DNA from: Polaribacter sp.
Lineage (GTDB): Bacteria > Bacteroidota > Bacteroidia > Flavobacteriales > Flavobacteriaceae
Assembly (NCBI GenBank): GCA_029248845.1
Contig: JAQWIO010000052.1
Span: 1 to 32,538 of the forward strand
Direction of reading: 5' to 3'
Length of the DNA stretch: 32,538 nt
Shown in pieces: positions 17,065 through 25,091 of this stretch. The position numbers and the translations under genes are program-made. The notes beneath the pieces are model-generated. The model was not told the DNA's origin and did no database searches. It saw only the letters and a list, made by a program, of their open reading frames with translations. Numbering within the stretch: position 1 is the stretch's first letter; the number at the start of each line of letters is the position of its first letter.

Positions 17065-17751
17065 TTATAATTTATTTTTGAAATTTTTTACTTCATTCAC
17101 ATTTTTTAATCCTGGTTCAATTTCAAACTTACTGTTTACATCTAATGCATAAATTGGTAAATCAGAATTGATAATTTTTTGAACTGCTTCAATATCTTTT
17201 AATCCAATACCTCCGCTTAGAAAAAACGGTTTTTCAAAAGGATATTCTTTTAAAACTTGCCAATCAAACTGAACTCCATTTCCTCCTCTTTCTTTTCCTT
17301 TTGTATCAAACAAGAAGTAATCTACATGATCTAAAAAAGGGGGTAAAAGCTCAAAATCAAAGGTCTCTTTAATACCAAATACTTTAATAATTTCAACTTT
17401 TTCATCAGCAATAAAGTGTTTGTTTTTCTTCTTCTGTTGTTTATTTTCTTCAATAAACAGGGCTCTTCTTTGAGCTAACTGAATTTGCAATTCTTTGATA
17501 TATTCCAAAGACTCATCTCCATGTAATTGAATTGCATCTAACTGATACTCCTCAACTAAAGAAATTACGATTTCTAAATATTCATTTACAAAAACACCTG
17601 TTTTTTTTATCGATCTTGGAAGTTCTGGAATAATCCCTTCAAAATTTCTTTTGGACTTTTCATAGAAAATAAACCCTAAATAATCCGGTTGTAAATCTGC
17701 AACTTGTTGCACATTTTCTATAAACTTCATTCCGCAAACTTTCAATTTCAT
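17065..17751 (-). CDS. trpF: Phosphoribosylanthranilate isomerase
   Basis: This is a 228-residue TIM-barrel isomerase converting phosphoribosylanthranilate to CdRP. The catalytic Cys6 lies in LKVCGMK and the catalytic Asp in FLFDTKGKERGGNG. Also seen are LDAIQLHGDES, the phosphate site PFFLSGGIG, and the C-terminal LDVNSKFEIEPGLKN. It is about 20 residues longer than most TrpF because of a lysine-rich insert (EENKQQKKKNKHFIADEK) after IQLHGDES and before the IIKVF strand. The gene sits 2 nt after trpC. The assignment is certain from motifs and position. Confidence 0.96.
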   Translation of the reverse strand: MKLKVCGMKFIENVQQVADLQPDYLGFIFYEKSKRNFEGIIPELPRSIKKTGVFVNEYLEIVISLVEEYQLDAIQLHGDESLEYIKELQIQLAQRRALFIEENKQQKKKNKHFIADEKVEIIKVFGIKETFDFELLPPFLDHVDYFLFDTKGKERGGNGVQFDWQVLKEYPFEKPFFLSGGIGLKDIEAVQKIINSDLPIYALDVNSKFEIEPGLKNVNEVKNFKNKL

Positions 17752-17753
17752 AG

Positions 17754-18542
17754 TTACCTAATTTGGTTGATAAATGCTTGACAAGCTTCACCTGGATTTT
17801 CTTGATTCATAAAATTCTCTCCAATTAAAAATCCTTGAAAACCGTATTCCTTTAATCCTGAAATAATTCTAGGATCTGAAATACCGCTTTCAGAAATTTT
17901 CAAACAAGTAGCTGGAATTTGACTTGCTAATTTAATAGAATGCTCTAAATCAACCTCAAAAGTCTTTAAATTTCTATTATTGATTCCTATAATTTTATTG
18001 TCTAAATCATTAATTTTATCTAAATCTTCCTGTGTATGCACTTCATATAAAACTTCCATACCTAAATCGATTGCCAGCTGACCATAATTTTTCAATTCCT
18101 TCTCAGTTAAACAAGCGGCTATTAATAAAATTACATCCGCTCCAATTGCTTTGGCTTCAACAATTTGAAATCCATCAACAATAAAATCTTTTCTAAGAAT
18201 TGGTTTTTGTTGATTGATACTTCTTGCCTCCATTAAATCTGCTATCGTTCCTCCAAAAAAAGAGGTGTCTGTTAATATCGATTGAGCGGCAACATTCGCA
18301 TCTAAATATCCACTGGTAACATCTGCAATTGTTGCTTTGTCATTTATGATACCCTTTGAGGGTGATTGGCGTTTAAACTCGGCTATAATCCCTGTAGAGC
18401 CTACCTCTAACAGTGACTTTTTTAATGAAAAAACTGTTCTTCCAAAACTCGGACTTTCAACTAATTTCTTCACAGGAACTTCTGCTTTAATCTTCGTAAT
18501 TTCCTTCTTTTTAAAAGCTATTATTTTGTCTAAAATTGTCAT
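17754..18542 (-). CDS. trpC: Indole-3-glycerol phosphate synthase
   Basis: This is a 262-residue TIM-barrel enzyme that decarboxylates and cyclises CdRP to indole-3-glycerol phosphate. Conserved elements are IIAEFKRQSPSKGII (catalytic Glu and Lys), ILTDTSFFGG, PILRKDFIVDGFQI (catalytic Lys), VLYEVHT, IIGINNRNLKTFEVD, and the phosphate loops LKISESGI and GFLIGENFM. It is monofunctional, with trpF as a separate downstream gene. The 32-nt gap after trpD is the largest inside the operon. Confidence 0.97.
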   Translation of the reverse strand: MTILDKIIAFKKKEITKIKAEVPVKKLVESPSFGRTVFSLKKSLLEVGSTGIIAEFKRQSPSKGIINDKATIADVTSGYLDANVAAQSILTDTSFFGGTIADLMEARSINQQKPILRKDFIVDGFQIVEAKAIGADVILLIAACLTEKELKNYGQLAIDLGMEVLYEVHTQEDLDKINDLDNKIIGINNRNLKTFEVDLEHSIKLASQIPATCLKISESGISDPRIISGLKEYGFQGFLIGENFMNQENPGEACQAFINQIR

Positions 18543-18574
18543 ATTATAACTTTTGTGTATTATTATTTTTCATG

Positions 18575-19564
18575 CTAAATACTCACTAATTTCTTTAAAG
18601 TTTGTTTTGCTTTTAAACCCAAAAGAGACTCTTTTGCTATTGAAAAAGCCGTTTCAAAACTCTTTGTTTCATCTACAATTTTAAGAGCAAAAGCAGCATT
18701 CGTTAACACCACATTATTCTGCGCCTCTGTTCCGTTTCCATCTATAATTGTTGTAAAAATTTTAGCAGCATCTGAAACTGAATTCCCTCCAAAAATTTCT
18801 GATTGTTGAATTCTTTTTTGACCTAAATCTTCTGGATTTACTAGCTGTTCTCCGTTTTTAGTAAATAATTTAAATCCACTTGTTAATGAAATTTCATCAT
18901 AACCGTCTAGCGCATGAATAATACCGTAATTAACATCTTCTTCTTGCAAAATATAATTATACAAACGAGCAATTTCTAAATTAAAAGTTCCTAATAATTG
19001 ATTTTTTGGTGAACTTGGGTTTACCAATGGTCCTAACATATTAAAAAACGTTTTTAATGCCAACGCCTTTCTTGTGGGACCAACAGCTTTCATTGCTGGA
19101 TGAAATTTTGGGGCATGTAAAAAGCAAATATTGGCTTTCTCTAAATGTGCTCTCAAAATACTTTCATCGTTTGTAAATTGGTAGCCAAAACTGGCCAACA
19201 TATCTGAAGAACCAGATTGCGAAGACACAGAGTAATTACCGTGTTTTGCAACTTTTTGCCCAGTTCCTGCAACAATAAAAGACGTTAATGTTGAAATATT
19301 AAATGTATCCTTTCCATCTCCTCCTGTACCCACAATATCAATAGTATTATAATCTGATAAATCTATTTTTATAGAGAGTTCTTTTAAAGCATCTCTGAAA
19401 CCAGAAAGTTCATCAACCGTAATTGGACGCATCATAAAAACAGTCATAAATGAAGCCAAATGAGCCTCATTATATTTCTCTGAAGCAATATCAATTAAAA
19501 CTATTTTTGCTTCAGATCTCGATAATTTTTCGTGATGATATAACCTATTTAAAATTGCTTTCAT
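18575..19564 (-). CDS. trpD: Anthranilate phosphoribosyltransferase
   Basis: This is a 329-residue homodimeric transferase joining anthranilate to PRPP. The PRPP loop GTGGDGKDTFNIST is intact, as are VAKHGNYSVSSQSGSSDML (KHGN motif), the anthranilate-site region ICFLHAPKFHPAMKAV.PTRKALALKTFFN, and NPSSPKNQLLGTFN. The start codon overlaps the trpG stop by 4 nt (ATGA), so translation is coupled. The glutamine amidotransferase is a separate gene, not fused as in enteric TrpGD. Confidence 0.97.
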   Translation of the reverse strand: MKAILNRLYHHEKLSRSEAKIVLIDIASEKYNEAHLASFMTVFMMRPITVDELSGFRDALKELSIKIDLSDYNTIDIVGTGGDGKDTFNISTLTSFIVAGTGQKVAKHGNYSVSSQSGSSDMLASFGYQFTNDESILRAHLEKANICFLHAPKFHPAMKAVGPTRKALALKTFFNMLGPLVNPSSPKNQLLGTFNLEIARLYNYILQEEDVNYGIIHALDGYDEISLTSGFKLFTKNGEQLVNPEDLGQKRIQQSEIFGGNSVSDAAKIFTTIIDGNGTEAQNNVVLTNAAFALKIVDETKSFETAFSIAKESLLGLKAKQTLKKLVSI

Positions 19565-20139
19565 ATTGAATTTGCATTGATAAAATTAGTGACCAATTGC
19601 TCTCCAACATCCGTTAAAATAGATTCTGGGTGAAATTGAACTGCTGAAATTGGAAATATTGAATGTTCAATTGCTTGAATTAACCCTTCTTCATCTCTTG
19701 CTGTTACTTTTAATTCTTGTGGAAATCCTTCATCTGTTGCCGCCCAAGAATGATACCTTGCTGCTAAAAATTTTTCAGGCAGACCTTTAAAAATGGTTGC
19801 ATCAGGATCCGTTACTTTCATTTCTGTTGCAACCCCGTGAAAAACATCTTCTAAATTGATGATTTTTCCTCCGAAAACTTCCGTAATTGCTTGCAAACCT
19901 AGACAAACACCAAAAATTGGTTTTATCCCTGCATAGCTCCGAATCAACTCTTTCAAGATTCCTGCTTCATCAGGAATTCCAGGGCCAGGAGACAACATAA
20001 TCATATCGAAATGTTTTACATCTTCAATACTGATTTCATCATTTCTAAAAACAGCAGGAAAATTTCCTGTAATTTTTTCTACCATATGAACCAAGTTATA
20101 GGTAAAAGAATCGTAATTATCTAAAATTAATATTTTCAT
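19561..20139 (-). CDS. trpG: Anthranilate synthase glutamine amidotransferase component
   Basis: This is a 192-residue class I glutamine amidotransferase that supplies ammonia to TrpE. The triad is visible: nucleophile Cys79 in GVCLGLQAI, and His170 and Glu172 in QFHPES. Also present are SPGPGIPDEAG (oxyanion region) and AARYHSWA. It starts 1 nt after the trpE stop and overlaps trpD. Some bacteria share this subunit with PabA; the operon position argues for a main role in tryptophan synthesis. Confidence 0.97.
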   Translation of the reverse strand: MKILILDNYDSFTYNLVHMVEKITGNFPAVFRNDEISIEDVKHFDMIMLSPGPGIPDEAGILKELIRSYAGIKPIFGVCLGLQAITEVFGGKIINLEDVFHGVATEMKVTDPDATIFKGLPEKFLAARYHSWAATDEGFPQELKVTARDEEGLIQAIEHSIFPISAVQFHPESILTDVGEQLVTNFINANSI

Positions 20140-20140
20140 A

Positions 20141-21532
20141 CTAAATGTTTTCTGCTAAAACCAACGCTTTATTTAACGCTGCTAACTTATTATTTACTTC
20201 TTGTAATTCTTTTTCTTCGTCAGAGTGAATCACTATTCCTGCTCCTGCTTGGTAATACAAAACATTATTTTTACTCACAAAAGAACGAATTGCGATTGCC
20301 AAATTCACAGAATGATCTAATCCAATGATTCCTACTGCACCTCCATAAAACCCTCGAGATTGATTTTCATAAGTATCAATTAATTGCATTGCCTTGTATT
20401 TTGGTGCGCCACTTAAAGTTCCTGCTGGAAAAGTGTCTCCTACTATTTCTATGGGGTTTCCCTTTATTTTTCCGGACACTGTGGAAACTAAATGAATAAC
20501 ATGGCTAAAATATTGTACTTCTTTAAAAACATCTACCGTTACCTTATCTGCATGCTTACTGAGATCATTTCTTGCAAGATCTACCAACATTACGTGCTCT
20601 GCTGTTTCTTTTTTATCTGCTGATAATTTTTTTCCTAATAAAATATCATCAGCCATATTTCCAGTTCTTCTAAAAGTTCCCGCAATTGGATTAATAATGG
20701 CTTTCCCTTCAGAAATTTTAATTTGGGCTTCAGGAGAAGAGCCCATCAGCTTAAAAGAACCATAATCAAAATAAAATAAATATGGTGAGGGATTTATAGA
20801 ACGAAGCGCTCTGTATACATTAAATTCATCGCCTTTGAATTTTTGTTGAAATTGGCGTGATAACACCAGTTGAAAAACATCTCCACGCTTACAATGTGAT
20901 TTTGCTTTTCTTACATATTCTTTAAATTCTTCTCCGGTAACATTTGACGACTCATCTCCTACAATTTCAAATTTCTGAGTATTAAATGCTTGCGCATCTA
21001 TAATAGTTTGCACCTCTTTGATTCGAGATACTGTGCCCTCTTCTATATTTTCAATCAAAGTCATTTCATCATTAAAATGATTTATAGCGATAATAAATCT
21101 ATAAAAACTATACTGCATCAAAGGAATAGCAGAAGGTGCTTGCTCAACATTTAAAGAAATATTTTCAAAATATTGAACAGCATCATAAGTTGTATATCCA
21201 TATAACCCATTGAATGATTTTAATTCAGCCGGACAGGCTAAATCAATTGATTGACTGTAATTTTCAAAAATAGCATTAAAATTTCTTCCAATTTTTTGAT
21301 TTTTTAACTCAACTCCTTTGTGAGAAAAAATTAAATGATGATTTTCTGCTTTAATAGTTACCACAGGATCAATAGCAATAAAAGAAAAACTTTCTTCTTT
21401 ACTATGATAATCCGAACTCTCTAATAACAATGTATTTGCGAATGCGTCTCTAAAACGCAAGTACAAACCTACGGGTGTAATTGTATCTGCTATTTTAGTT
21501 TTATGAATAGTTTTAAACTTTATTTTTTTCAT
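20141..21532 (-). CDS. trpE: Anthranilate synthase component I
   Basis: This is a 463-residue chorismate-utilising enzyme making anthranilate with TrpG. The tryptophan feedback-inhibition motif LLESS is present at 36-40, so allosteric inhibition by Trp is likely kept. Active-site segments are DVFQLVLSRQF, NPSPYLFYFDYGSFKLMGSSPE, NPIAGTFRRTG, AEHVMLVDLARNDL, FPAGTLSGAPKYKAM, SRGFYGGAVGIIG and YQAGAGIVIHSDEEKELQE. It is the first structural gene of the trp operon, 55 nt after the attenuator hairpin. Expression should be controlled by the Trp-codon leader upstream. Confidence 0.97.
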   Translation of the reverse strand: MKKIKFKTIHKTKIADTITPVGLYLRFRDAFANTLLLESSDYHSKEESFSFIAIDPVVTIKAENHHLIFSHKGVELKNQKIGRNFNAIFENYSQSIDLACPAELKSFNGLYGYTTYDAVQYFENISLNVEQAPSAIPLMQYSFYRFIIAINHFNDEMTLIENIEEGTVSRIKEVQTIIDAQAFNTQKFEIVGDESSNVTGEEFKEYVRKAKSHCKRGDVFQLVLSRQFQQKFKGDEFNVYRALRSINPSPYLFYFDYGSFKLMGSSPEAQIKISEGKAIINPIAGTFRRTGNMADDILLGKKLSADKKETAEHVMLVDLARNDLSKHADKVTVDVFKEVQYFSHVIHLVSTVSGKIKGNPIEIVGDTFPAGTLSGAPKYKAMQLIDTYENQSRGFYGGAVGIIGLDHSVNLAIAIRSFVSKNNVLYYQAGAGIVIHSDEEKELQEVNNKLAALNKALVLAENI

Positions 21533-21586
21533 TTTTCGCTAAAAATTAATATCGTATTTTTATTTGTTGTTGACAAATCTTAACAT

Positions 21587-21622
21587 AAAAAAAAGGCTTA
21601 TCGTGAGATAAGCCTTTTTTTT
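21587..21622 (-). terminator. trp operon attenuator terminator (3:4 hairpin)
   Basis: A perfect 8-bp GC-containing stem (21595-21602 with 21607-21614, loop 4 nt), extended by flanking A/T pairs, is followed on the minus strand by eight T (21594-21587). It lies between the Trp-codon leader peptide and trpE. It is the attenuator, and also the first intrinsic terminator downstream of the gat operon. Confidence 0.93.
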
Positions 21623-21669
21623 ATGTTTTATACATATAGGATGCTTCTCACTTATTAAATAAGAGAGCT
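21603..21669 (-). promoter_or_regulatory. trp leader: mutually exclusive 1:2 and 2:3 hairpins
   Basis: On the minus-strand RNA, segment 1 (21667-21659, CUCUCUUAU, inside the last leader codons) pairs with segment 2 (21655-21647, AUAAGUGAG), with one U-U mismatch. Segment 2 extended to 21643 (GUGAGAAGC) can instead pair with segment 3 (21613-21603, GCUUAUCUCAC). That gives 9 bp with a 2-nt bulge and destroys the terminator stem. A ribosome stalled on the three Trp codons (21678-21670) would cover segment 1 and favour 2:3, hence read-through. This is a classic ribosome-mediated attenuation layout; pairings were worked out by eye. Confidence 0.88.
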
Positions 21670-21705
21670 CCACCACCAAGTATTATTTGTATTATTATCC
21701 ATCAT
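21655..21705 (-). CDS. trpL: trp operon leader peptide (MMDNNTNNTWWWSSLI)
   Basis: This 16-codon frame has three consecutive TGG codons (10-12), followed closely by segment 1 of the attenuator, with the UAA stop in the 1:2 hairpin. Tryptophan is the rarest amino acid and this genome is AT rich, so a Trp triplet in a short frame just before a trpE attenuator is strong evidence of a leader peptide. The second codon is also ATG, so either may start. The predicted transcript start lies only a few bases upstream, so the peptide may be translated from a nearly leaderless end. Four Asn codons precede the Trp run. Confidence 0.9.
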   Translation of the reverse strand: MMDNNTNNTWWWSSLI

Positions 21706-21712
21706 TATGATA

Positions 21713-21743
21713 CAAAAATAAGATAGATTTTTGATTAAACAAA
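21713..21743 (-). promoter_or_regulatory. trp operon promoter
   Basis: On the minus strand TTTG (21743-21740), 19 nt of spacer, then TATTTTTG (21720-21713) matches the Bacteroidota sigma-A consensus TTTG-N19-TAnnTTTG exactly. It begins only 15 nt after the gatB::aspS stop, so no separate terminator fits between the operons. Confidence 0.85.
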
Positions 21744-21758
21744 TTTTATCTTAAACTT

Positions 21759-24700
21759 TTATCTCATAATCTTTACATTCATCTCCTCAACATTTTTATC
21801 TGACAGGACAGAAGGTGCATTAAATAATAAATCTTCTGATGTTCCTGTTTTTGGGAACGCCAACACTTCTATGATAGATGCTTTCTTTTCTAATATCATC
21901 ATTAAACGATCTACACCCCAGGCAATTCCTCCATGAGGGGGAGCCCCATATTGAAACGCTTTGTACATGGTTCCAACGCTTTTCATCATTTCTTCTTTAG
22001 AATACCCCATATTTTTATAGGTTGCTTCTAATATTTCTGCTTTGTGAGCTCTAACTGAGCCTCCACCAATCTCGAAACCATTCAAAATTAAATCGTATTG
22101 TTGAGCAATAATAGTTCCAATTACTTCTCCATGACCATTCATATGTTTTTCTAAATCATAGATCGCTGGCATTGAAAATGGATTGTGTGTGAACGTCCAT
22201 CTACCCTCTTCTGTTTTTTCAAACATTGGAAAATCGACGACCCAAGCTGGACGCAATTCTTTTGGGTTGATCAATTTAAAAATACGCCCCATCTCCTGAC
22301 GAACAGCATCTAAAGCTTTATTTGCTATTGCATAATTTGCTGCGGAGAAAAATACAATATCCCCAATTTTAGCTGCTGTTGCTTTAATAATATTTGCTGC
22401 AATCTCTTCCCCCAAAAATTTAATAATTGGCGATTGTAGAGAATTTTCATTAACAATGATGTATGCTAAACCACCTAAACCATTTTGTTGCGCAATTGAC
22501 GTCAAATTTTCAATCTGTCCTTTAGACATCCTCTTATTTCCTTGCTCTTTAGCTGAAACTTTGATACATTTTACAATTCCACCTTCCTCTATTGGTTTGC
22601 TAAAAACTTGAAATGTTGTATCTCTTACGATATCAGTAATGTCTTGCATTTGCAAACCATAGCGTAAATCAGGTCTGTCACAACCGTATTTATCCATGGC
22701 ATCTTTATAAGTAATCACCTCAAAAGGATGTAAAATCCATTTTTTACCATAAATTTTCTTCACAACTTCATTAAACATTTTGGTGTTTAAATCAATGATT
22801 TGCTGCATGCTAGCATAGGCCATTTCTATGTCCAATTGCGTAAATTCTGGTTGACGATCACCACGTGAATCTTCGTCTCTAAAACAACGCGCAATTTGAA
22901 AATATTTTTCAAACCCACCAACCATTAGCATTTGCTTAAACTGCTGTGGAGCTTGAGGCAGGGTATAGAATGAACCCGCCTGCTTTCTTGTAGGAACAAT
23001 AAACTCTCTAGCTCCTTCATCTGTACCTGCTGTTAAAATTGGCGTTTCAATTTCTATAAATTCTTCTTCATCTAAAATATCACGTATTAATTTAATTACT
23101 TTATGTCGATTTACAATTGCTTTTCGAACCTCCTCGTTTCTGTGATCTAAAAACTTGTACTGAAAACGTACATTTTCATTTGTTTTGGTCGCTCTTTTTA
23201 TTTCAAAAGGAAGAGTTTTAGATAAGTTTAAAATTTCTAAAGTAGCTGTTTCTAACTCAAGTGTACCAGTTCTTAAACCTGAATTGTAATCATCTGCATT
23301 TCTTTGAACTACAGTTCCAGTTACCATAATTACAGTTTCTGGTTTTAATTTTACCAATTCATCTAAATTAGGAAATGTTTCTCTACTTAAACGTACTTGA
23401 AAAACTTGGTTACTTGAGTCTCGTAAATCAATAAAAATTAATTCTCCATGATCACGAACACTCGATACCCAACCAGATAAAATGACCTCATCACTTATGG
23501 ATTTATCTGATAATTGAGAAATCGTGTGTGTTCTATATTCTTCTTTTATTACAATCGGAATTTGAGCTAAGATTTCTTCTTCTACTTTGCTTTTTTGTTT
23601 TTCATTTTTAGTCGCTTTCTCTTTCGTATTTAGTTCATTTCCCTGGACTTGAGACTGTCTAGCAAGATTGTTTAGAATTTCTTGTCGGATTACTTTCCCT
23701 GAAGCACCTTTTCCAATAATAGCCATTACTTTTCCAACAAGAATACCAGCTTTTCCTTGGTTTCCTGCTTTGATATCATTTGCAATAACTGTATTTTCAG
23801 AAATCACTTTTTGAACTGTATTTATAATTTTATCTTCAGAGATCGTATTCTGTTCAAAGTATTTTTTATAATCAAAAGCACTATCTTTCAAATAAGATAG
23901 TATTCCATTTTGAACCAATACTGAAGTAATTTTTTCTTGCTTGAACAATTCAAAAATTTCAATCAAATGGTCAATATTATGAATACTTTTGTACTGATCT
24001 GCTCCTAAATTATTTACCAAAGTTTTCGCTACAAAAGACGGATCCTTAATTACATTATTAATGGTAATAAAAGTCTTTGAACGCAAAGAATCTGCCGTAA
24101 AAAACTTTGCATCTTGCGGTAAAACACCACCTTTTATCAAAATAGACTCTACTGCAAAAGGCAATGAACTTAAATCTACATCGATACTTTCTACTACTTG
24201 CTTTATACTTACAAGAGGTAAATCTGGTTCAGAAATAAATCTATAATCAGCCTCAAACTCTTTCGTTCGCATGGTTTTGGTTTGCTTTAAATCTGCATCC
24301 CATAATACCGTAGTTTGTTCGGGTCTAAATTCCTTATGCGTTATATAATAATTCAATTGCTTTTCAACTTCTTCCTTTAAAGCATCTACCATAAACTTAA
24401 ACGAATTCAAGTTTTTAATTTCTGTACGTGGATTTAAATAATCACTGTGTTTTTTACGAAGTGATACAGAAACATCTGACTTAAATTCACCTTTTTCAAG
24501 ATTCGCTTCAGATATTTTTAAATTTTGAACAATTCTCTGAATGTACTGCGCATAAGTTGATGCGTCTTCAATATGACGAATACAAGGCTCAGTTACAATT
24601 TCGATTAATGGAACTCCTGCTTTATTAAAATCGACTAATGAAATATCTTTTTCATGGATTAATTTAGCGGCATCTTCTTCAATATGAACTTGTGTTAAAT

Positions 24701-25091
24701 TGACTGTAAATTGAGAACCATCATTTCTAAAACAAGAAACTTGTCCATCAGGAATTACAGGGTTATGAAATTGGGTAATTTGAATATTCTTTGGATTGTC
24801 TGGATACTCATAATGCTTTCTATCCCAAGAAATTACTTCATTTGCAAAGGTAGATTTTACTGCTTTTCCAAAATAGATAGCCTTCTTAATTGCTTCTTTA
24901 TTAATAGATGGCAATACTCCCATTTGACCCGTACAAACTGAACAAATATTTTGATTTGGCACTTCTGTTTCTTGATTTGCACAAGAACAAAACAATTTAG
25001 TTTTGGTATTTAATCGAACGTGCGTTTCTAAACCAATGACCAACTCTAAGTCGTGTTTTTTTAATAAGTCGTGTAATTGTCTCAGTTCCAT
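21759..25091 (-). CDS. gatB-aspS: GatB - aspartyl-tRNA synthetase fusion protein
   Basis: This is one 1110-residue frame with two complete enzymes. Residues 1 to ~480 are GatB: the Zn-site cysteines CSC...CSVCTG (34-54), YEYPDNPKNIQITQ, LIEIVTEP, TEIKNLNSFKF, and a YqeY-like tail ending at KVIRQEILNNL. A charged linker follows (about 480-515). Residues ~519-1110 are bacterial-type AspRS: OB-fold anticodon domain GWVSSVRDHGELIFIDLRD, motif 2 FQIARCFRDEDSRGDRQPEF, motif 3 GAPPHGGIAWGVDRLMM. His548 in RDHG matches the His linked to non-discriminating AspRS (Leu in discriminating E. coli AspRS). The protein should charge tRNA(Asn) with Asp and, with GatA and GatC, amidate it. Its ATG overlaps the gatA stop by one base. 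Confidence 0.95.
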   Translation of the reverse strand: MELRQLHDLLKKHDLELVIGLETHVRLNTKTKLFCSCANQETEVPNQNICSVCTGQMGVLPSINKEAIKKAIYFGKAVKSTFANEVISWDRKHYEYPDNPKNIQITQFHNPVIPDGQVSCFRNDGSQFTVNLTQVHIEEDAAKLIHEKDISLVDFNKAGVPLIEIVTEPCIRHIEDASTYAQYIQRIVQNLKISEANLEKGEFKSDVSVSLRKKHSDYLNPRTEIKNLNSFKFMVDALKEEVEKQLNYYITHKEFRPEQTTVLWDADLKQTKTMRTKEFEADYRFISEPDLPLVSIKQVVESIDVDLSSLPFAVESILIKGGVLPQDAKFFTADSLRSKTFITINNVIKDPSFVAKTLVNNLGADQYKSIHNIDHLIEIFELFKQEKITSVLVQNGILSYLKDSAFDYKKYFEQNTISEDKIINTVQKVISENTVIANDIKAGNQGKAGILVGKVMAIIGKGASGKVIRQEILNNLARQSQVQGNELNTKEKATKNEKQKSKVEEEILAQIPIVIKEEYRTHTISQLSDKSISDEVILSGWVSSVRDHGELIFIDLRDSSNQVFQVRLSRETFPNLDELVKLKPETVIMVTGTVVQRNADDYNSGLRTGTLELETATLEILNLSKTLPFEIKRATKTNENVRFQYKFLDHRNEEVRKAIVNRHKVIKLIRDILDEEEFIEIETPILTAGTDEGAREFIVPTRKQAGSFYTLPQAPQQFKQMLMVGGFEKYFQIARCFRDEDSRGDRQPEFTQLDIEMAYASMQQIIDLNTKMFNEVVKKIYGKKWILHPFEVITYKDAMDKYGCDRPDLRYGLQMQDITDIVRDTTFQVFSKPIEEGGIVKCIKVSAKEQGNKRMSKGQIENLTSIAQQNGLGGLAYIIVNENSLQSPIIKFLGEEIAANIIKATAAKIGDIVFFSAANYAIANKALDAVRQEMGRIFKLINPKELRPAWVVDFPMFEKTEEGRWTFTHNPFSMPAIYDLEKHMNGHGEVIGTIIAQQYDLILNGFEIGGGSVRAHKAEILEATYKNMGYSKEEMMKSVGTMYKAFQYGAPPHGGIAWGVDRLMMILEKKASIIEVLAFPKTGTSEDLLFNAPSVLSDKNVEEMNVKIMR

